64,000 nt of DNA, from assembly GCA_900547755.1 (NCBI GenBank), contig URIC01000003.1, positions 1 through 64,000 on the forward strand. The letters are read 5' to 3'. Both the position numbers and the translations under genes were made by a program. The notes beneath the pieces were generated by a model, which made no database searches, was not told the DNA's origin, and saw only the letters and a list, made by a program, of their open reading frames with translations. The DNA is from an uncultured Bacteroidales bacterium. GTDB taxonomy: Bacteria > Bacteroidota > Bacteroidia > Bacteroidales > Muribaculaceae. Below, piece after piece: positions 53,123 through 61,678 of this stretch. Every line of letters starts with the position of its first letter. Position 1 is the stretch's first letter.

Positions 53123-53698
53123 ATGACTATGAGCGTATATACGGCAGAAAATTACATATCGGATATAGCCGTAGCCGATTATATCGCCGGCTTCAGAGAC
53201 GAGGCCCGTTTTCTGGACCTGTGCGGACAATGCGGAAATTATGGCTGTAGATGGGGGTGTCCCCCCTTTGACTTTGATGCTGAAGCGTTATTGCGCAAAT
53301 ATAAGTATGCCCGTATAGTGGCATGCAAGATAATACCGTCTGACAGGAATCTGCCCATAGAGCGGACTCATGAGTTCCTGTTGCCGGAGCGTACCCGTTT
53401 GGAGCGGGAATTGCTTGAAATGGAGCGGACCGGCGGAGGCCTCGCGCTTACATTCGGAGGTAAATGCCTGTACTGCGAGGAAGAGGAATGTGCCCGCATA
53501 TCGGGAGAACCCTGTCGGCATCCTGACAAAGTGCGTCCCTCGCTCGAATCCTTGGGATTTGACCTTTCCAAGACCCTTGCCGAGATGTTCGGCATAGAAC
53601 TGCGGTGGAGTAAGGATGGCTTGCTGCCGGAATACTTGGTGCTGGTATGCGGATTCTTTCACGATACCCCTTTGGCCGCCCGTTCTTCAGCCTCTTGA
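53123..53698 (+). CDS. DUF2284 metal-binding protein
   Basis: A 191-residue protein with many cysteines: CGQCGNYGCRWGCPPFDFD near the N-terminus and GGKCLYCEEEECARISGEPCRHPDKVRPSLESLGFDL further on. This is the DUF2284 pattern of predicted metal-binding proteins, with a possible iron-sulfur or zinc site; function unknown. The start is set at ATG 53123, with another ATG at 53129. A GTG-initiated extension to 53099 is possible but poor. It is 34 bases after the beta-lactamase gene. Confidence 0.85.
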   Translation: MTMSVYTAENYISDIAVADYIAGFRDEARFLDLCGQCGNYGCRWGCPPFDFDAEALLRKYKYARIVACKIIPSDRNLPIERTHEFLLPERTRLERELLEMERTGGGLALTFGGKCLYCEEEECARISGEPCRHPDKVRPSLESLGFDLSKTLAEMFGIELRWSKDGLLPEYLVLVCGFFHDTPLAARSSAS

Positions 53699-53709
53699 CT
53701 TAAGCCGAT

Positions 53710-54201
53710 TTATCGGACCTGCCTCAGGCGGGAGCCGATGGCATCTGCCATGTCCGGAGCATCGGAGCAGCCGAGCATATATTTACGGCCATCTTTAAGG
53801 GTTACAAGAAAGCAGTCCGATGCTTTCCCGTAATAGGCAAAATACTTGCCGAGGTCTCTTTCTCTGAACCAGCCATACCAACCGAACCATCCTCCGCTAC
53901 CGCAAATGCGGTGTGCGGCCATAGTCGGGGGACATAACCTTACACCGGAAATGTCTGCTAACGGGATACACTTGATTCGCAGCGGACGGCGGATGCTCAA
54001 TTTTTCATCGTCGACAGAGACTGAAAGCGGCATATATAATAACGTAGACAAGGACATGACGGCTATTATAATGGCGAGTATGACCACAGGCCGCCCATGG
54101 TCAGGCTGTTTGAGCGCATATACGAATAAACCGCATATAAGCGCGCTCGACAATGCGGAAATAATCAGGCAATAGCCGCTGAATCCAACTCTTTTTTTCA
54201 T
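53710..54201 (-). CDS. Membrane protein with PH-like domain
   Basis: A 163-residue protein with two N-terminal transmembrane segments (about 9-29 and 38-58) followed by a domain of about 100 residues that resembles bacterial PH-like folds: LSVSVDDEKLSIRRPLRIKCIPLADI, then a glycine- and aromatic-rich loop and VTLKDGRKYMLGCSDAPDMADAI. No function known. It is convergent with the DUF2284 gene and 36 bases after the acyltransferase gene on the same strand. Confidence 0.7.
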   Translation of the reverse strand: MKKRVGFSGYCLIISALSSALICGLFVYALKQPDHGRPVVILAIIIAVMSLSTLLYMPLSVSVDDEKLSIRRPLRIKCIPLADISGVRLCPPTMAAHRICGSGGWFGWYGWFRERDLGKYFAYYGKASDCFLVTLKDGRKYMLGCSDAPDMADAIGSRLRQVR

Positions 54202-54237
54202 GTGAGAATATTTTGGGTTTGAAGTGAGAATCGGATT

Positions 54238-55323
54238 TTATTTGAATTTCAGCTCTGCGAGTCTTGTCGGCAGACTCCGGTTGACAAAGTGAATCACTCG
54301 GTTCAGGACATTTGTGATGATGCCGGAGGCAACCCAGAAGGAGATGAACAGGGCTGCGAAAAACGAAACGTATCGCCACGCAGGCAAGGTGGCCGTCCAA
54401 TGTCTTGAAGCCGGATACAAAAAGAGGTCTCCGAAACATCCGTCCTGCAGCAGATAGCACCCCAAGGAGTATGCGGCAAACCTGTTCACGGCCTTGCTGT
54501 GGAACCGCAATTTAGTGAAATACAGGAACAGGAACACCGATGCTCCGACTATGAACAGGTTGTTGTAAGCTGTCAGATTGCGGATGTACACCGGAGAGTC
54601 ACGCAGCGCTACGGACAGTATGCCGTCCAAAGCGGTAAGGCATACGCATAAGGCCAGACAATGGGCCTTGGTGACCCGCTCGGACAAGCAGGTGTCCCGG
54701 CGAAGCCAATGCCCGAGAGTGTACATATATATGCCCTGGAAAAATGTGTATCCATTCTCGTTACAGGCGTTATGTCCGATATTTCCGGAATAAATGGTGA
54801 ACAGGGTAAATATAAGGACTATCGCCTTTAGCTGATTGAGGGTCAGCGCTGTCAGACCTTTGTTGATGATTGGAGATGCCAACATAAGGCCGAAGTAAAC
54901 GTCAATGAACCAGTTCTGAGTGGAGAGCGGTGCTATGAAAGTGAACAGCAGGTCCTGCCCGGTCAATGGCTTGTCTATTAGAAAGCACCCCAGGCTATTG
55001 AGCTGGACAAAGGCGAAGACAGTCATGAACAGGCGTAGAAAGCCCTTGACCGACAGTCGGATGAGATACCAGCCGGACAGCAGAAAGAAGAGGTTGACGC
55101 CATCCAGGAAAAACGGCCAGGCGAACATGGCCGAGGGCGGCCGATAACCGCCAAGCGGTGACCCGTGGGTAAGGAAATGATGAATCAGAATCAGACACAT
55201 GGCGACTATCCTCATCAATTCCATGTTGGAGTCACGGACACGGATTCTGTCCTGAGCCAAATATCCGGGGCTGTCCATTACTCCCGCTCTCCCGGCATCG
55301 GTCTCGCTGCCACCTCTATACAT
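54238..55323 (-). CDS. Acyltransferase family 3-like membrane protein
   Basis: A 361-residue integral membrane protein with about ten hydrophobic segments. The N-terminal RDSNMELMRIVAMCLILIHHFLTHG is the hallmark of family 3 acyltransferases (OafA/WecH-like), with the catalytic His in IHHF, and later STQNWFIDVYFGLMLASPIIN. It probably O-acetylates or acylates a surface sugar. Alternative starts at 55278 and 55224 exist. The gene is divergent from recombinase 2 and shares the palindrome-containing spacer with it. Confidence 0.85.
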   Translation of the reverse strand: MYRGGSETDAGRAGVMDSPGYLAQDRIRVRDSNMELMRIVAMCLILIHHFLTHGSPLGGYRPPSAMFAWPFFLDGVNLFFLLSGWYLIRLSVKGFLRLFMTVFAFVQLNSLGCFLIDKPLTGQDLLFTFIAPLSTQNWFIDVYFGLMLASPIINKGLTALTLNQLKAIVLIFTLFTIYSGNIGHNACNENGYTFFQGIYMYTLGHWLRRDTCLSERVTKAHCLALCVCLTALDGILSVALRDSPVYIRNLTAYNNLFIVGASVFLFLYFTKLRFHSKAVNRFAAYSLGCYLLQDGCFGDLFLYPASRHWTATLPAWRYVSFFAALFISFWVASGIITNVLNRVIHFVNRSLPTRLAELKFK

Positions 55324-55353
55324 ATTGATTCAATAGGAATTACAAATCTTCAT

Positions 55354-55372
55354 CCGGTTTTCCGAAAACCGG
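55354..55372. repeat. Perfect 19-base palindrome upstream of recombinase 2
   Basis: CCGGTTTTC-C-GAAAACCGG. It lies just downstream of a TACTTTTG box (55375-55382, minus strand) that may drive the acyltransferase gene, in the divergent spacer with recombinase 2. It may be an operator or a recombinase site. Confidence 0.6.
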
Positions 55373-55523
55373 AACAAAAGTAGCAAAAAATCCCGAACCG
55401 GAACCCATAATCTCCCGGAATAAAATAAACCCTGGGATAAACTCTCCGAAAACAGCATTATTGGAGTATGTGTCCATTGGATGTATCTTGTATATTTCGG
55501 GCAAATCAACATCATAAAAACAC

Positions 55524-56729
55524 ATGGCTTCAATAAAAGTAAAATTCCGCCCATCAAGTAGCGCTGACAACGAAGGCGCAATCTACTACCAGATTATCCA
55601 CGAAAGAAAAGTGCGGCAACTTCCGACCGAGTATAAGGTTTTCCCCGGCGAGTGGGATGAAAGCCGCTCTATGGTGACGACCACACATAAAAGCGAGCGC
55701 GAATCGTTGATTCTCTCCATTCGTGAACGTATCCGTTGGGATGTGGAGCGGCTTACGAAGATTGACCGCAAACTCAATATAGAGGGTCTTGGCTACACGG
55801 CCAAAGATGTGATGGACGAATTCAACCGCTATGCCGCGGAATACTCTCTGTTCTCCTACATGGAGAGCATAATAGCCAGACTCAGGCAGAACGGAAACAT
55901 CAGAACCTCCGAGACATACAAATCAGCCCTGAACAGTTTCAGGAAGTTCCGTGACGGCAAGGACATCATGCTTGACAGCATCACCTCCGAAATAATGGAA
56001 AGCTACGAGGCGTGGCATAAGAGGCGCGGGATAACGCCGAACACAATATCATTCTACACCAGGATACTTCGTGCCGTATATCACCGTGCGGTAGAAAACG
56101 AAATCATCGATAACCGTAACCCGTTCCGTCATGTCTATACCGGAATAGAGAAAACCGTAAAACGGGCATTGCCGTTAGTTGTAATCAAGAAAATCAAGAC
56201 TTTGGACCTGTCGCCGGCTCCGACACTTGACTACGCCCGCGATATGTTCCTTATGAGCTTCTATCTCCGGGGGATGAGTTTCATAGACATGGCATTCCTC
56301 AAAAAGACAGACCTCAGCAACGGATACATAACATACCGCCGTCGCAAGACCGGCCAGCGACTGATGATAGAATGGACGAAGGAAATGCAGATGATTCTTG
56401 AAAAGTACCCCGAGAACAAAAGCGACTACCTGCTGCCCATCATACGCAATCCGGGCACCAACGAGCGATGCACATACCGGAACCACAGCTACAACATCAA
56501 CCGCAACCTGAAACGTGTCGCGGAAAAGGCAGGCATAGCCATACCGCTGACCCTGTATGTCGCACGTCACAGCTGGGCCTCCGCCGCCAAATCCAAAGGC
56601 ATACCGCTCTCGGTAATCTCCGAAGGCATGGGTCACGACAGCGAGGCCACGACACAAATCTACCTCGCCAGCCTCGAGACCTCCGTCGTAGACAAAGCCA
56701 ACGCCCTAATCCTCAAATCATTGAAATAA
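55524..56729 (+). CDS. Tyrosine recombinase / DNA invertase-like integrase (copy 2)
   Basis: A 401-residue recombinase, gap-free homologue of the one at 49434-50636. Catalytic residues: Arg249 (LRGMS), Lys275 (RRRKTG), Arg348 (YVARHS), His371 (MGHDSE), Tyr380 (TQIYLA). The two differ most between residues 51 and 125 and agree best in the catalytic domain. It is transcribed rightward toward the polysaccharide locus, ending at a hairpin terminator. The last 15 bases around its stop codon recur at 56907-56921. Likely roles are integration of the flanked segment or inversion of nearby DNA. Confidence 0.92.
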   Translation: MASIKVKFRPSSSADNEGAIYYQIIHERKVRQLPTEYKVFPGEWDESRSMVTTTHKSERESLILSIRERIRWDVERLTKIDRKLNIEGLGYTAKDVMDEFNRYAAEYSLFSYMESIIARLRQNGNIRTSETYKSALNSFRKFRDGKDIMLDSITSEIMESYEAWHKRRGITPNTISFYTRILRAVYHRAVENEIIDNRNPFRHVYTGIEKTVKRALPLVVIKKIKTLDLSPAPTLDYARDMFLMSFYLRGMSFIDMAFLKKTDLSNGYITYRRRKTGQRLMIEWTKEMQMILEKYPENKSDYLLPIIRNPGTNERCTYRNHSYNINRNLKRVAEKAGIAIPLTLYVARHSWASAAKSKGIPLSVISEGMGHDSEATTQIYLASLETSVVDKANALILKSLK

Positions 56730-56734
56730 CCAGT

Positions 56735-56778
56735 CCGTCCGGAAAGAGCCGGCATTCATCTTGCTCTTTTTCGGACGG
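56735..56778 (+). terminator. Terminator of recombinase 2
   Basis: CCGTCCGGAAAGAGC (56735-56749) pairs with GCTCTTTTTCGGACGG (56763-56778) apart from a small bulge. Confidence 0.65.
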
Positions 56779-56817
56779 ATACCTCTCGATAACCTTTATG
56801 ACAACATGCTGTCAGCC

Positions 56818-56870
56818 CCCTTAGACAACGAATCCCGCGAATAATCTTCGTGGGATTCGTTGTCTAAGGG
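56818..56870. repeat. 24-bp hairpin between recombinase 2 and the polysaccharide locus
   Basis: Arms 56818-56841 (CCCTTAGACAACGAATCCC...) and 56847-56870 pair over 24 bases with a single mismatch and a 5-base loop. It lies between two convergent units, so it may act as a bidirectional terminator, but no U-tract follows. It may equally be a small mobile or recombination site. Confidence 0.8.
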
Positions 56871-56948
56871 AAGCGTCTGTTTCAGAGGGTCGTTTTTACT
56901 TCTATTATCATTGAAATAACCGATAAACGTAACCATCCTTGACCAAAA

Positions 56949-57953
56949 TCAATTTACTTTTACAAGATAATCACATTTGGCATACGTTTCCCCATAACGA
57001 GGCTGTAACATATTCTCGTCTATCTCATTACCTTTTAACCATTCGATTATCGCTCCCGGGAAATTTACTCCGGCTTCGTAGCTGAATGGGAATCCGCCAC
57101 CGAAGCGGGGATTGAGTTCAAGGACGTAATATGTGCCGTCCTTTTCGAAGATGTCCACGTCAAGATTTCCGATATGACGCAGGTTCATGCCTAAGGTCTG
57201 TCCGATGGCGCGAATGTCAGCGTTGTCAACGGTCTGTGCCTTGTCGGTCTCGCCGGCGCGCATGGAGAGCTTCTTTTTTACCGAAACAGCCCGGTGATTG
57301 CCTTCGAGGTCGTTCATAACGTCCATGCCATATTCCTGACCGTCGATTTTCTGCTGTATAAGAATGTATTCGCCCCCTTTCGAGGCGGTTGCAAGAATAG
57401 TTTTCCTGACCTTTTTGAGTAGCATCGCGTAGACCTCCTCTAACTCTTCAAGGGAATTGACAAACTCGATGCCGATGGAACCAGACCCCCAGCGGGGTTT
57501 GAGGACGAGTGGGAAACTGAGTATGCCCTCGTGTAGTGCTGCTTGGGCTTTACTGAGGCTGACAAATGTGTTTGGGGTACCGAGGCCGAGACTCTCAACG
57601 TATTTTGCGGTACGATATTTGTCAAAGCAGATGTCAATGACTTCTGGTGCAGATACAATTACCTTGACACCGATTTCTTCAAACCGCTGACGGTTGGCGG
57701 CAAGTATGGGAAGTTCGAGATCGTTGAGGCAGATAAGTCCCTTTATACCATGGCGAAGGCAGATGTCAAGGGTACGGCCAATGTAGTCATCTGCATAGAC
57801 GGCAGGTACCTGCTCCTTAATGTCGGCAGCCGTCAACGCCGGTGCCGTCAGTTGCATATCGGCAGCTACAACCAGGCCGCTGTCGCCAAGTTGTTCCTTG
57901 AAATATTTGAGCAGATAGGTACGGCGTCCCGCACAAGTGAAGAGTATATTCAT
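56949..57953 (-). CDS. ATP-grasp enzyme of the polysaccharide locus
   Basis: A 334-residue ATP-grasp protein of the carbamoyl-phosphate-synthase-like group. MNILFTCAGRRTYLLKYFK forms the pre-ATP domain, FPLVLKPRWGSGSIGIEFV the ATP-binding lysine region, and ELNPRFGGGFPFSYEAGVNFP the metal/phosphate site. In polysaccharide loci such enzymes are thought to join amino acids or other groups to sugars. It is the last gene of the locus; its ATG overlaps the sugar transferase stop by 4 bases. Confidence 0.88.
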   Translation of the reverse strand: MNILFTCAGRRTYLLKYFKEQLGDSGLVVAADMQLTAPALTAADIKEQVPAVYADDYIGRTLDICLRHGIKGLICLNDLELPILAANRQRFEEIGVKVIVSAPEVIDICFDKYRTAKYVESLGLGTPNTFVSLSKAQAALHEGILSFPLVLKPRWGSGSIGIEFVNSLEELEEVYAMLLKKVRKTILATASKGGEYILIQQKIDGQEYGMDVMNDLEGNHRAVSVKKKLSMRAGETDKAQTVDNADIRAIGQTLGMNLRHIGNLDVDIFEKDGTYYVLELNPRFGGGFPFSYEAGVNFPGAIIEWLKGNEIDENMLQPRYGETYAKCDYLVKVN

Positions 57954-58573
57954 TGTTTATTTTGTTTTCTTATAACATCCAAATCATGACTCTCCGGCAA
58001 CAATTCTATATCAGAACCGAAAAACACATTCACGATAGTCTTTGCCAGTATTCGGATATCAAACATAAGCGATACATTATTAGCATAATATACATCCAGA
58101 GCCAAACGGTCATCCCATTCAAGATGATTACGGCCATTTACTTGTGCCCAACCAGTTATTCCAGGTCTAACATCGTGTCGATGAGCCTCGGTTGGTGTGT
58201 AATACGGTAAATATTTTACCAGCAATGGGCGGGGGCCTATGAGCGACATATCGCCTTTGAGAACGTTCCACAACTGAGGCAGTTCGTCAATAGAAGTTGA
58301 GCGCACGAAGCGGCCGATCTTGGTTAGACGGTCTGCGTCGGGAAGAAGTTTGCCGTTTGCATCCCGCTCATCAGTCATAGTCTTGAACTTCACCACTTTG
58401 AAAATCTTTCCATCCTTGCCTGGCCTCTCCTGAAAGAAAAATGCCCCGGCACCCTTGTTGGCAAAGTGTAGCCAGACGGTGACAGCAGCAAGGGGAACAG
58501 AGAGCACAAATAAAGCTCCCCCCGAAGCAGCTACGTCAAAGACCCGTTTGAAAAAATCGCGATACGGTTTCAT
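57950..58573 (-). CDS. Polyprenyl-phosphate sugar-1-phosphate transferase
   Basis: A 207-residue initiating sugar transferase (bacterial sugar transferase family, WbaP/PglC-like) that links the first sugar phosphate to undecaprenyl phosphate at the inner membrane. From ATG 58573 (MKPYRDFFKRVFDVAASGGALF) it has one N-terminal membrane helix, then FKTMTDERD, the RSTSIDELPQLWNVLKGDMSLIGPRP signature and RPGITGWAQVNGR. The 33 codons open upstream of this ATG seem to belong to a decayed neighbouring gene, not to the transferase. Confidence 0.93.
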   Translation of the reverse strand: MKPYRDFFKRVFDVAASGGALFVLSVPLAAVTVWLHFANKGAGAFFFQERPGKDGKIFKVVKFKTMTDERDANGKLLPDADRLTKIGRFVRSTSIDELPQLWNVLKGDMSLIGPRPLLVKYLPYYTPTEAHRHDVRPGITGWAQVNGRNHLEWDDRLALDVYYANNVSLMFDIRILAKTIVNVFFGSDIELLPESHDLDVIRKQNKQ

Positions 58574-58614
58574 ATCATATATGGAGAATTTTTTATAAAA
58601 GTCTTTTAAGGCAG

Positions 58615-58782
58615 TTACGAACATAGGATTGCACGCAGCACTAGGCGACGAGGGCTGGGCACTCCCGTCCATACTTCAAGTCCTTTGCTGGGAAGACTGC
58701 GCAGAATGTCGTATCCTACACGGTTCCAGCAATAAGTCACTCTTAAGTCGCAACCGCTGGTTTTAGCTACCTGAATTTTTGA
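58615..58782 (-). pseudogene. Remnant of an ATP-grasp gene
   Basis: In the same frame as, and directly after, the stop codon of the GNAT gene, 55 open codons encode SGCDLRVTYCWNRVGYDILRSLPSKGLEVW and on. This resembles the N-terminus of ATP-grasp enzymes in Bacteroidales polysaccharide loci (the YCWNRVxYxILRSLxxxGLxV stretch). There is no start codon, and the frame ends at 58615. The rest of the gene appears deleted: a short helical stretch in the sugar transferase frame (ALKDFYKKFSIYD) may be its C-terminus. Confidence 0.55.
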
Positions 58783-59748
58783 TTATATATTAAACCGATA
58801 CGCCAGATGCGACCGACCACCGAGCTGATATTTATACTGCTCCTCCCCAAGGCTAAGGTCAAGGCATCGTATAGACGTATTCTGCTGGAGATATTTTATT
58901 GTTTCGCAAATAAGTACAAGGCCCGGAGAATATCGCCTAAACTCGGAGTCAATTGACAATCTTGGTACGATTATAGTTTTGTCATCATAAAGGCCGCTAA
59001 GAAACCCCACAATCTCAGAATTGATATAAAGTACCGAAGTAAATGCGTTAGGAGCCTTGATATAATATCGTGTGGCAAAACTCTGATGCTTCAGGAACCA
59101 CTGTTTCAAACGTCCTGTAGCAACTCCATATCTTTCGGCATGTCGTTTTACATAAAGGTCAACGAGTTGATTTATAGGAACATCTTCCCTTACTGCAATA
59201 TCCGGTTTGAAATATTTCATTGACAAGAGAAGTCCATCGGTATTCAGCCGGTTATAGGCTGTGCGTATGTTCTGACGGACAGATTTTGACAATACCTTGA
59301 AATATTCATCAAAACTATCGTCAAACCTGATAGCGACATTTTTTGATTCTTTCGCCGTCGAACCCTTATAGCTTGAAACAGGCGAGCGCTCATCTATTTT
59401 CATGAACTCCACTTCACCGAAACGTTTATGCAAAAGCGAAATGACTTGGGGTAATATTGCACAATCATCATATAGTATTCCGCACTCGTTGAAACCGTTG
59501 ACATCACCAAAAAGGCGGTTTTTGCCTTTTGATTTAAGCAGAGGAACAATGGCGCGCACTTTGACATCGTCGGTGAAAACCGCAAAAGTCGGAATCGTAC
59601 GCCATATCAGATAGTACGGATAAAAATATCGGTAAGCAATGGCAAAGGCACCTGGATGCATGAATGGAGAGACTTCGGGAGTCAACTTATACAACCTTTC
59701 CCAGTCGGCTTTAACCGATGAAAAACGGTGCTTGATTACAAGTTTCAT
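58783..59748 (-). CDS. GNAT-fold acyltransferase (BioF2/FemAB-like)
   Basis: A 321-residue protein from ATG 59748 (MKLVIKHRFSSVKADWERLYKL). Tandem GNAT-like domains: FDEYFKVLSKSVRQNIRTAYNRL in the middle and a C-terminal acetyl-CoA-type region (SVLYINSEIVGFLSGLYDDKTIIVPRLSIDSEFRRYSPGLVLI). It probably acylates a sugar of the surface polysaccharide. More AT-rich than the adjoining GT4 gene. Its ATG overlaps the GT4 stop (ATGA). A much longer open frame extends to 60072 but is antisense-free overlap with the GT4 gene, so it is not used. Confidence 0.82.
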   Translation of the reverse strand: MKLVIKHRFSSVKADWERLYKLTPEVSPFMHPGAFAIAYRYFYPYYLIWRTIPTFAVFTDDVKVRAIVPLLKSKGKNRLFGDVNGFNECGILYDDCAILPQVISLLHKRFGEVEFMKIDERSPVSSYKGSTAKESKNVAIRFDDSFDEYFKVLSKSVRQNIRTAYNRLNTDGLLLSMKYFKPDIAVREDVPINQLVDLYVKRHAERYGVATGRLKQWFLKHQSFATRYYIKAPNAFTSVLYINSEIVGFLSGLYDDKTIIVPRLSIDSEFRRYSPGLVLICETIKYLQQNTSIRCLDLSLGEEQYKYQLGGRSHLAYRFNI

Positions 59749-60893
59749 TTTGCTAAGATTTCTTTGTAATATTCTTTGAGGCATCGGCGGACGAATGTCT
59801 GTTCGTAGCGGGAGGCGACGAGCGGGCGTGCGTGCCGGGCGAGCGCCTGTGTCGCGGGGCTGTCGGTGATGAAGCGGCGCATGGCGGAACAGAGGGCGTC
59901 CGCGTCGCGCGGGGGGATGACGGCTCCGTTCTTGCCTTCGACGATTATCTCGCGGCTGCCGTTGATGTCGGTCACTATCGAGGGAAGTCCCATGGCGCCG
60001 GCCTCGATGACCACGTTGGGGAAGCCTTCGCGGTAACTGGGGAAGACGAATGTGTCCGAGGCGGCGAGCCACGGGCGCACGTCGGACTGCTGGCCTACGG
60101 CCTCTATGTTTTCGTTATCGTCTATTTCCGAGAGCGTCTCGGGCTTCAGGGGGTCAAGCTCCGGCTCCTGACGGCCGACGAGGATAAGCCGTGTGGCCGG
60201 AAACTCTCCGTTCAGGCGGCCGAAGGCCTCCACGAGCTCGTCGATGCCCTTGTCACGGACCAGGCGTCCCACGAACACGAAGGTGAACACGCCCGGCCTG
60301 CGGATTTTCGCAGCCTCGGCCCGTACTTCGGGCAATCCGGGATTATAGTGCGCGAGGTCTATGCCGCGTACGTTGCCGTGGCCGAGGACCTTCAACGGCT
60401 TCCTGGTGATGCGGTGGTTTATAAGGTCGTCCTTCACGCCTTCCCCTTCGGGTACGATATGCGTGGCGCAGGCGCAGGTGATGCGGTCGGTGAGAATCAG
60501 AATCTTCCGCGTCAGTCCCGTGGCGGTCGGGAACACCAGGCCGGTGAAGGTGTGCAGGCGCACCGGCACGCGGCACACCCATGCCGCCATCATGGACAGC
60601 AGCCCCGCCTTGGGGGTCATTGAATGTACCATCGCCGGCCTCTCGCGTCTAAACACTCGAATTAGTCCGAAAAGACTTTTCAAGTCCTTAATCGGCGAGA
60701 TGTGCCTCTCCATAGGCACGGCGGCGGTCCGCACACCCTCGCGCTCCGCAATTTCGCGCATAGCCTCACCCGGCGAACTTACGGCCACGACCTCGTAGCC
60801 CTCCTCTTCCCGCAACTCCCGCAATAGCCCCCGGCAGAAGGTGTTCAGCGAGCCCGGTACCGTGGATGTCCGGATGATTTTGATTGGCTTCAT
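59745..60893 (-). CDS. Glycosyltransferase family 4 (second)
   Basis: A 382-residue GT-B retaining glycosyltransferase. The N-terminal MKPIKIIRTSTVPGSLNTFCRGLL begins the acceptor domain; the donor-site motif near the C-terminus is FPSYREGFPNVVIEAGAMGLPSI with the conserved Glu pair. It likely adds one sugar to the lipid-linked repeat on the cytoplasmic face. GC-rich compared with its neighbours. It starts one base before the stop of the broken acyltransferase and ends overlapping the GNAT gene. Confidence 0.92.
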   Translation of the reverse strand: MKPIKIIRTSTVPGSLNTFCRGLLRELREEEGYEVVAVSSPGEAMREIAEREGVRTAAVPMERHISPIKDLKSLFGLIRVFRRERPAMVHSMTPKAGLLSMMAAWVCRVPVRLHTFTGLVFPTATGLTRKILILTDRITCACATHIVPEGEGVKDDLINHRITRKPLKVLGHGNVRGIDLAHYNPGLPEVRAEAAKIRRPGVFTFVFVGRLVRDKGIDELVEAFGRLNGEFPATRLILVGRQEPELDPLKPETLSEIDDNENIEAVGQQSDVRPWLAASDTFVFPSYREGFPNVVIEAGAMGLPSIVTDINGSREIIVEGKNGAVIPPRDADALCSAMRRFITDSPATQALARHARPLVASRYEQTFVRRCLKEYYKEILAK

Positions 60894-61678
60894 TATAGTA
60901 TCGGTTTTTCAAGAGCTTCGTGCTTCCGCATAAACAATCTTTCGACAGGGAATGTAATCTTGTTGACAATCAACGAACAAGCATAGCTTATGACAGTAAC
61001 CACAACAAATATCAGCGGCGGGTATTCAAATGAGTATATGAAGTGGTGAAAAAGGTAGTAACAGAACCACGAATGTATCATCCACATATTCATTGACTGG
61101 TCTCCAAGTTTACCGAGCGTGGTCTTTATCCTATGAGGCATTTTGACAAATAGCAGACAAGTGATTATGCCGAAAGCATAAAAGAAGTTATATTTGAATA
61201 CGCAACTAATTGACACAAGAACAATTACTCCCGACAATCCTAAAATTCCGATATGACGAATTTTACCAATACGGGCAGATAGCCGCTCGAAAAAGTTGCA
61301 CCTTGCAGTCATCGCGCCAAGACAGAAGTTGAACAGAAAATGGAAGACCAGCAGAGGGTCGTAGGCCCAATAATTGGAATATAGAAACTCAGCTCCGTAA
61401 CGGCTTATGCAGTAACTCGTGACAAGGTGTATGAAGAGAGTGACCGTGACGACCTGCCATGCGCGAAACCGTTTAATAAAACCGAAAAGTGGTTTCGAGC
61501 AAGCCGACAATATCACATAAGGAAGCAGGAACCACATTTCGCCGTTATATGTGGTCTGATAGCCTGAAACGTTGCTTAGAATCTTTAAGAATGAACCAGG
61601 ATAAGCGTACGGTTGAATGAAGTGACCGACAGTGACAAAAATCAGAAGTACAACCCAATAGTGAATCATCAGCTTCAA
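60893..61678 (-). pseudogene. Acyltransferase, 3' fragment of a frameshifted gene
   Basis: An open frame of 261 codons, all membrane segments, with typical acyltransferase family 3 content (YQTTYNGEMWFLLPYVILSA, DQSMNMWMIHSWFCYYLFHH). It opens with TTG; the first ATG is at 61669. Reading the other frame upstream of it gives GDRHRWSRLL directly before KLMIHYW, the expected continuation of the fragment at 61675-61917. The two pieces are therefore one gene of about 340 codons broken by loss of one base near 61702-61710. Whether the break is real or a sequence error cannot be judged here. Confidence 0.85.

Larger units (their letters stand above)
56717..56921. repeat. 15-base direct repeat flanking hairpin-rich spacer
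   Basis: ATCATTGAAATAACC occurs at 56717-56731, overlapping the end of recombinase 2, and at 56907-56921. The 175 bases between them contain two strong hairpins. This could be a duplicated attachment core or target-site duplication of a small insertion. Confidence 0.6.

Noticed and set aside
49434..56729. Insertion sequence or prophage
   Set aside because: No transposase, terminal inverted repeats or phage structural genes are visible; only the two tyrosine recombinases suggest mobility.
59749..60072. N-terminal extension of the GNAT gene to 60072
   Set aside because: It overlaps the GT4 coding sequence in another frame and is Arg-rich, a GC-strand artefact; the ATGA overlap at 59745-59748 gives a natural start.
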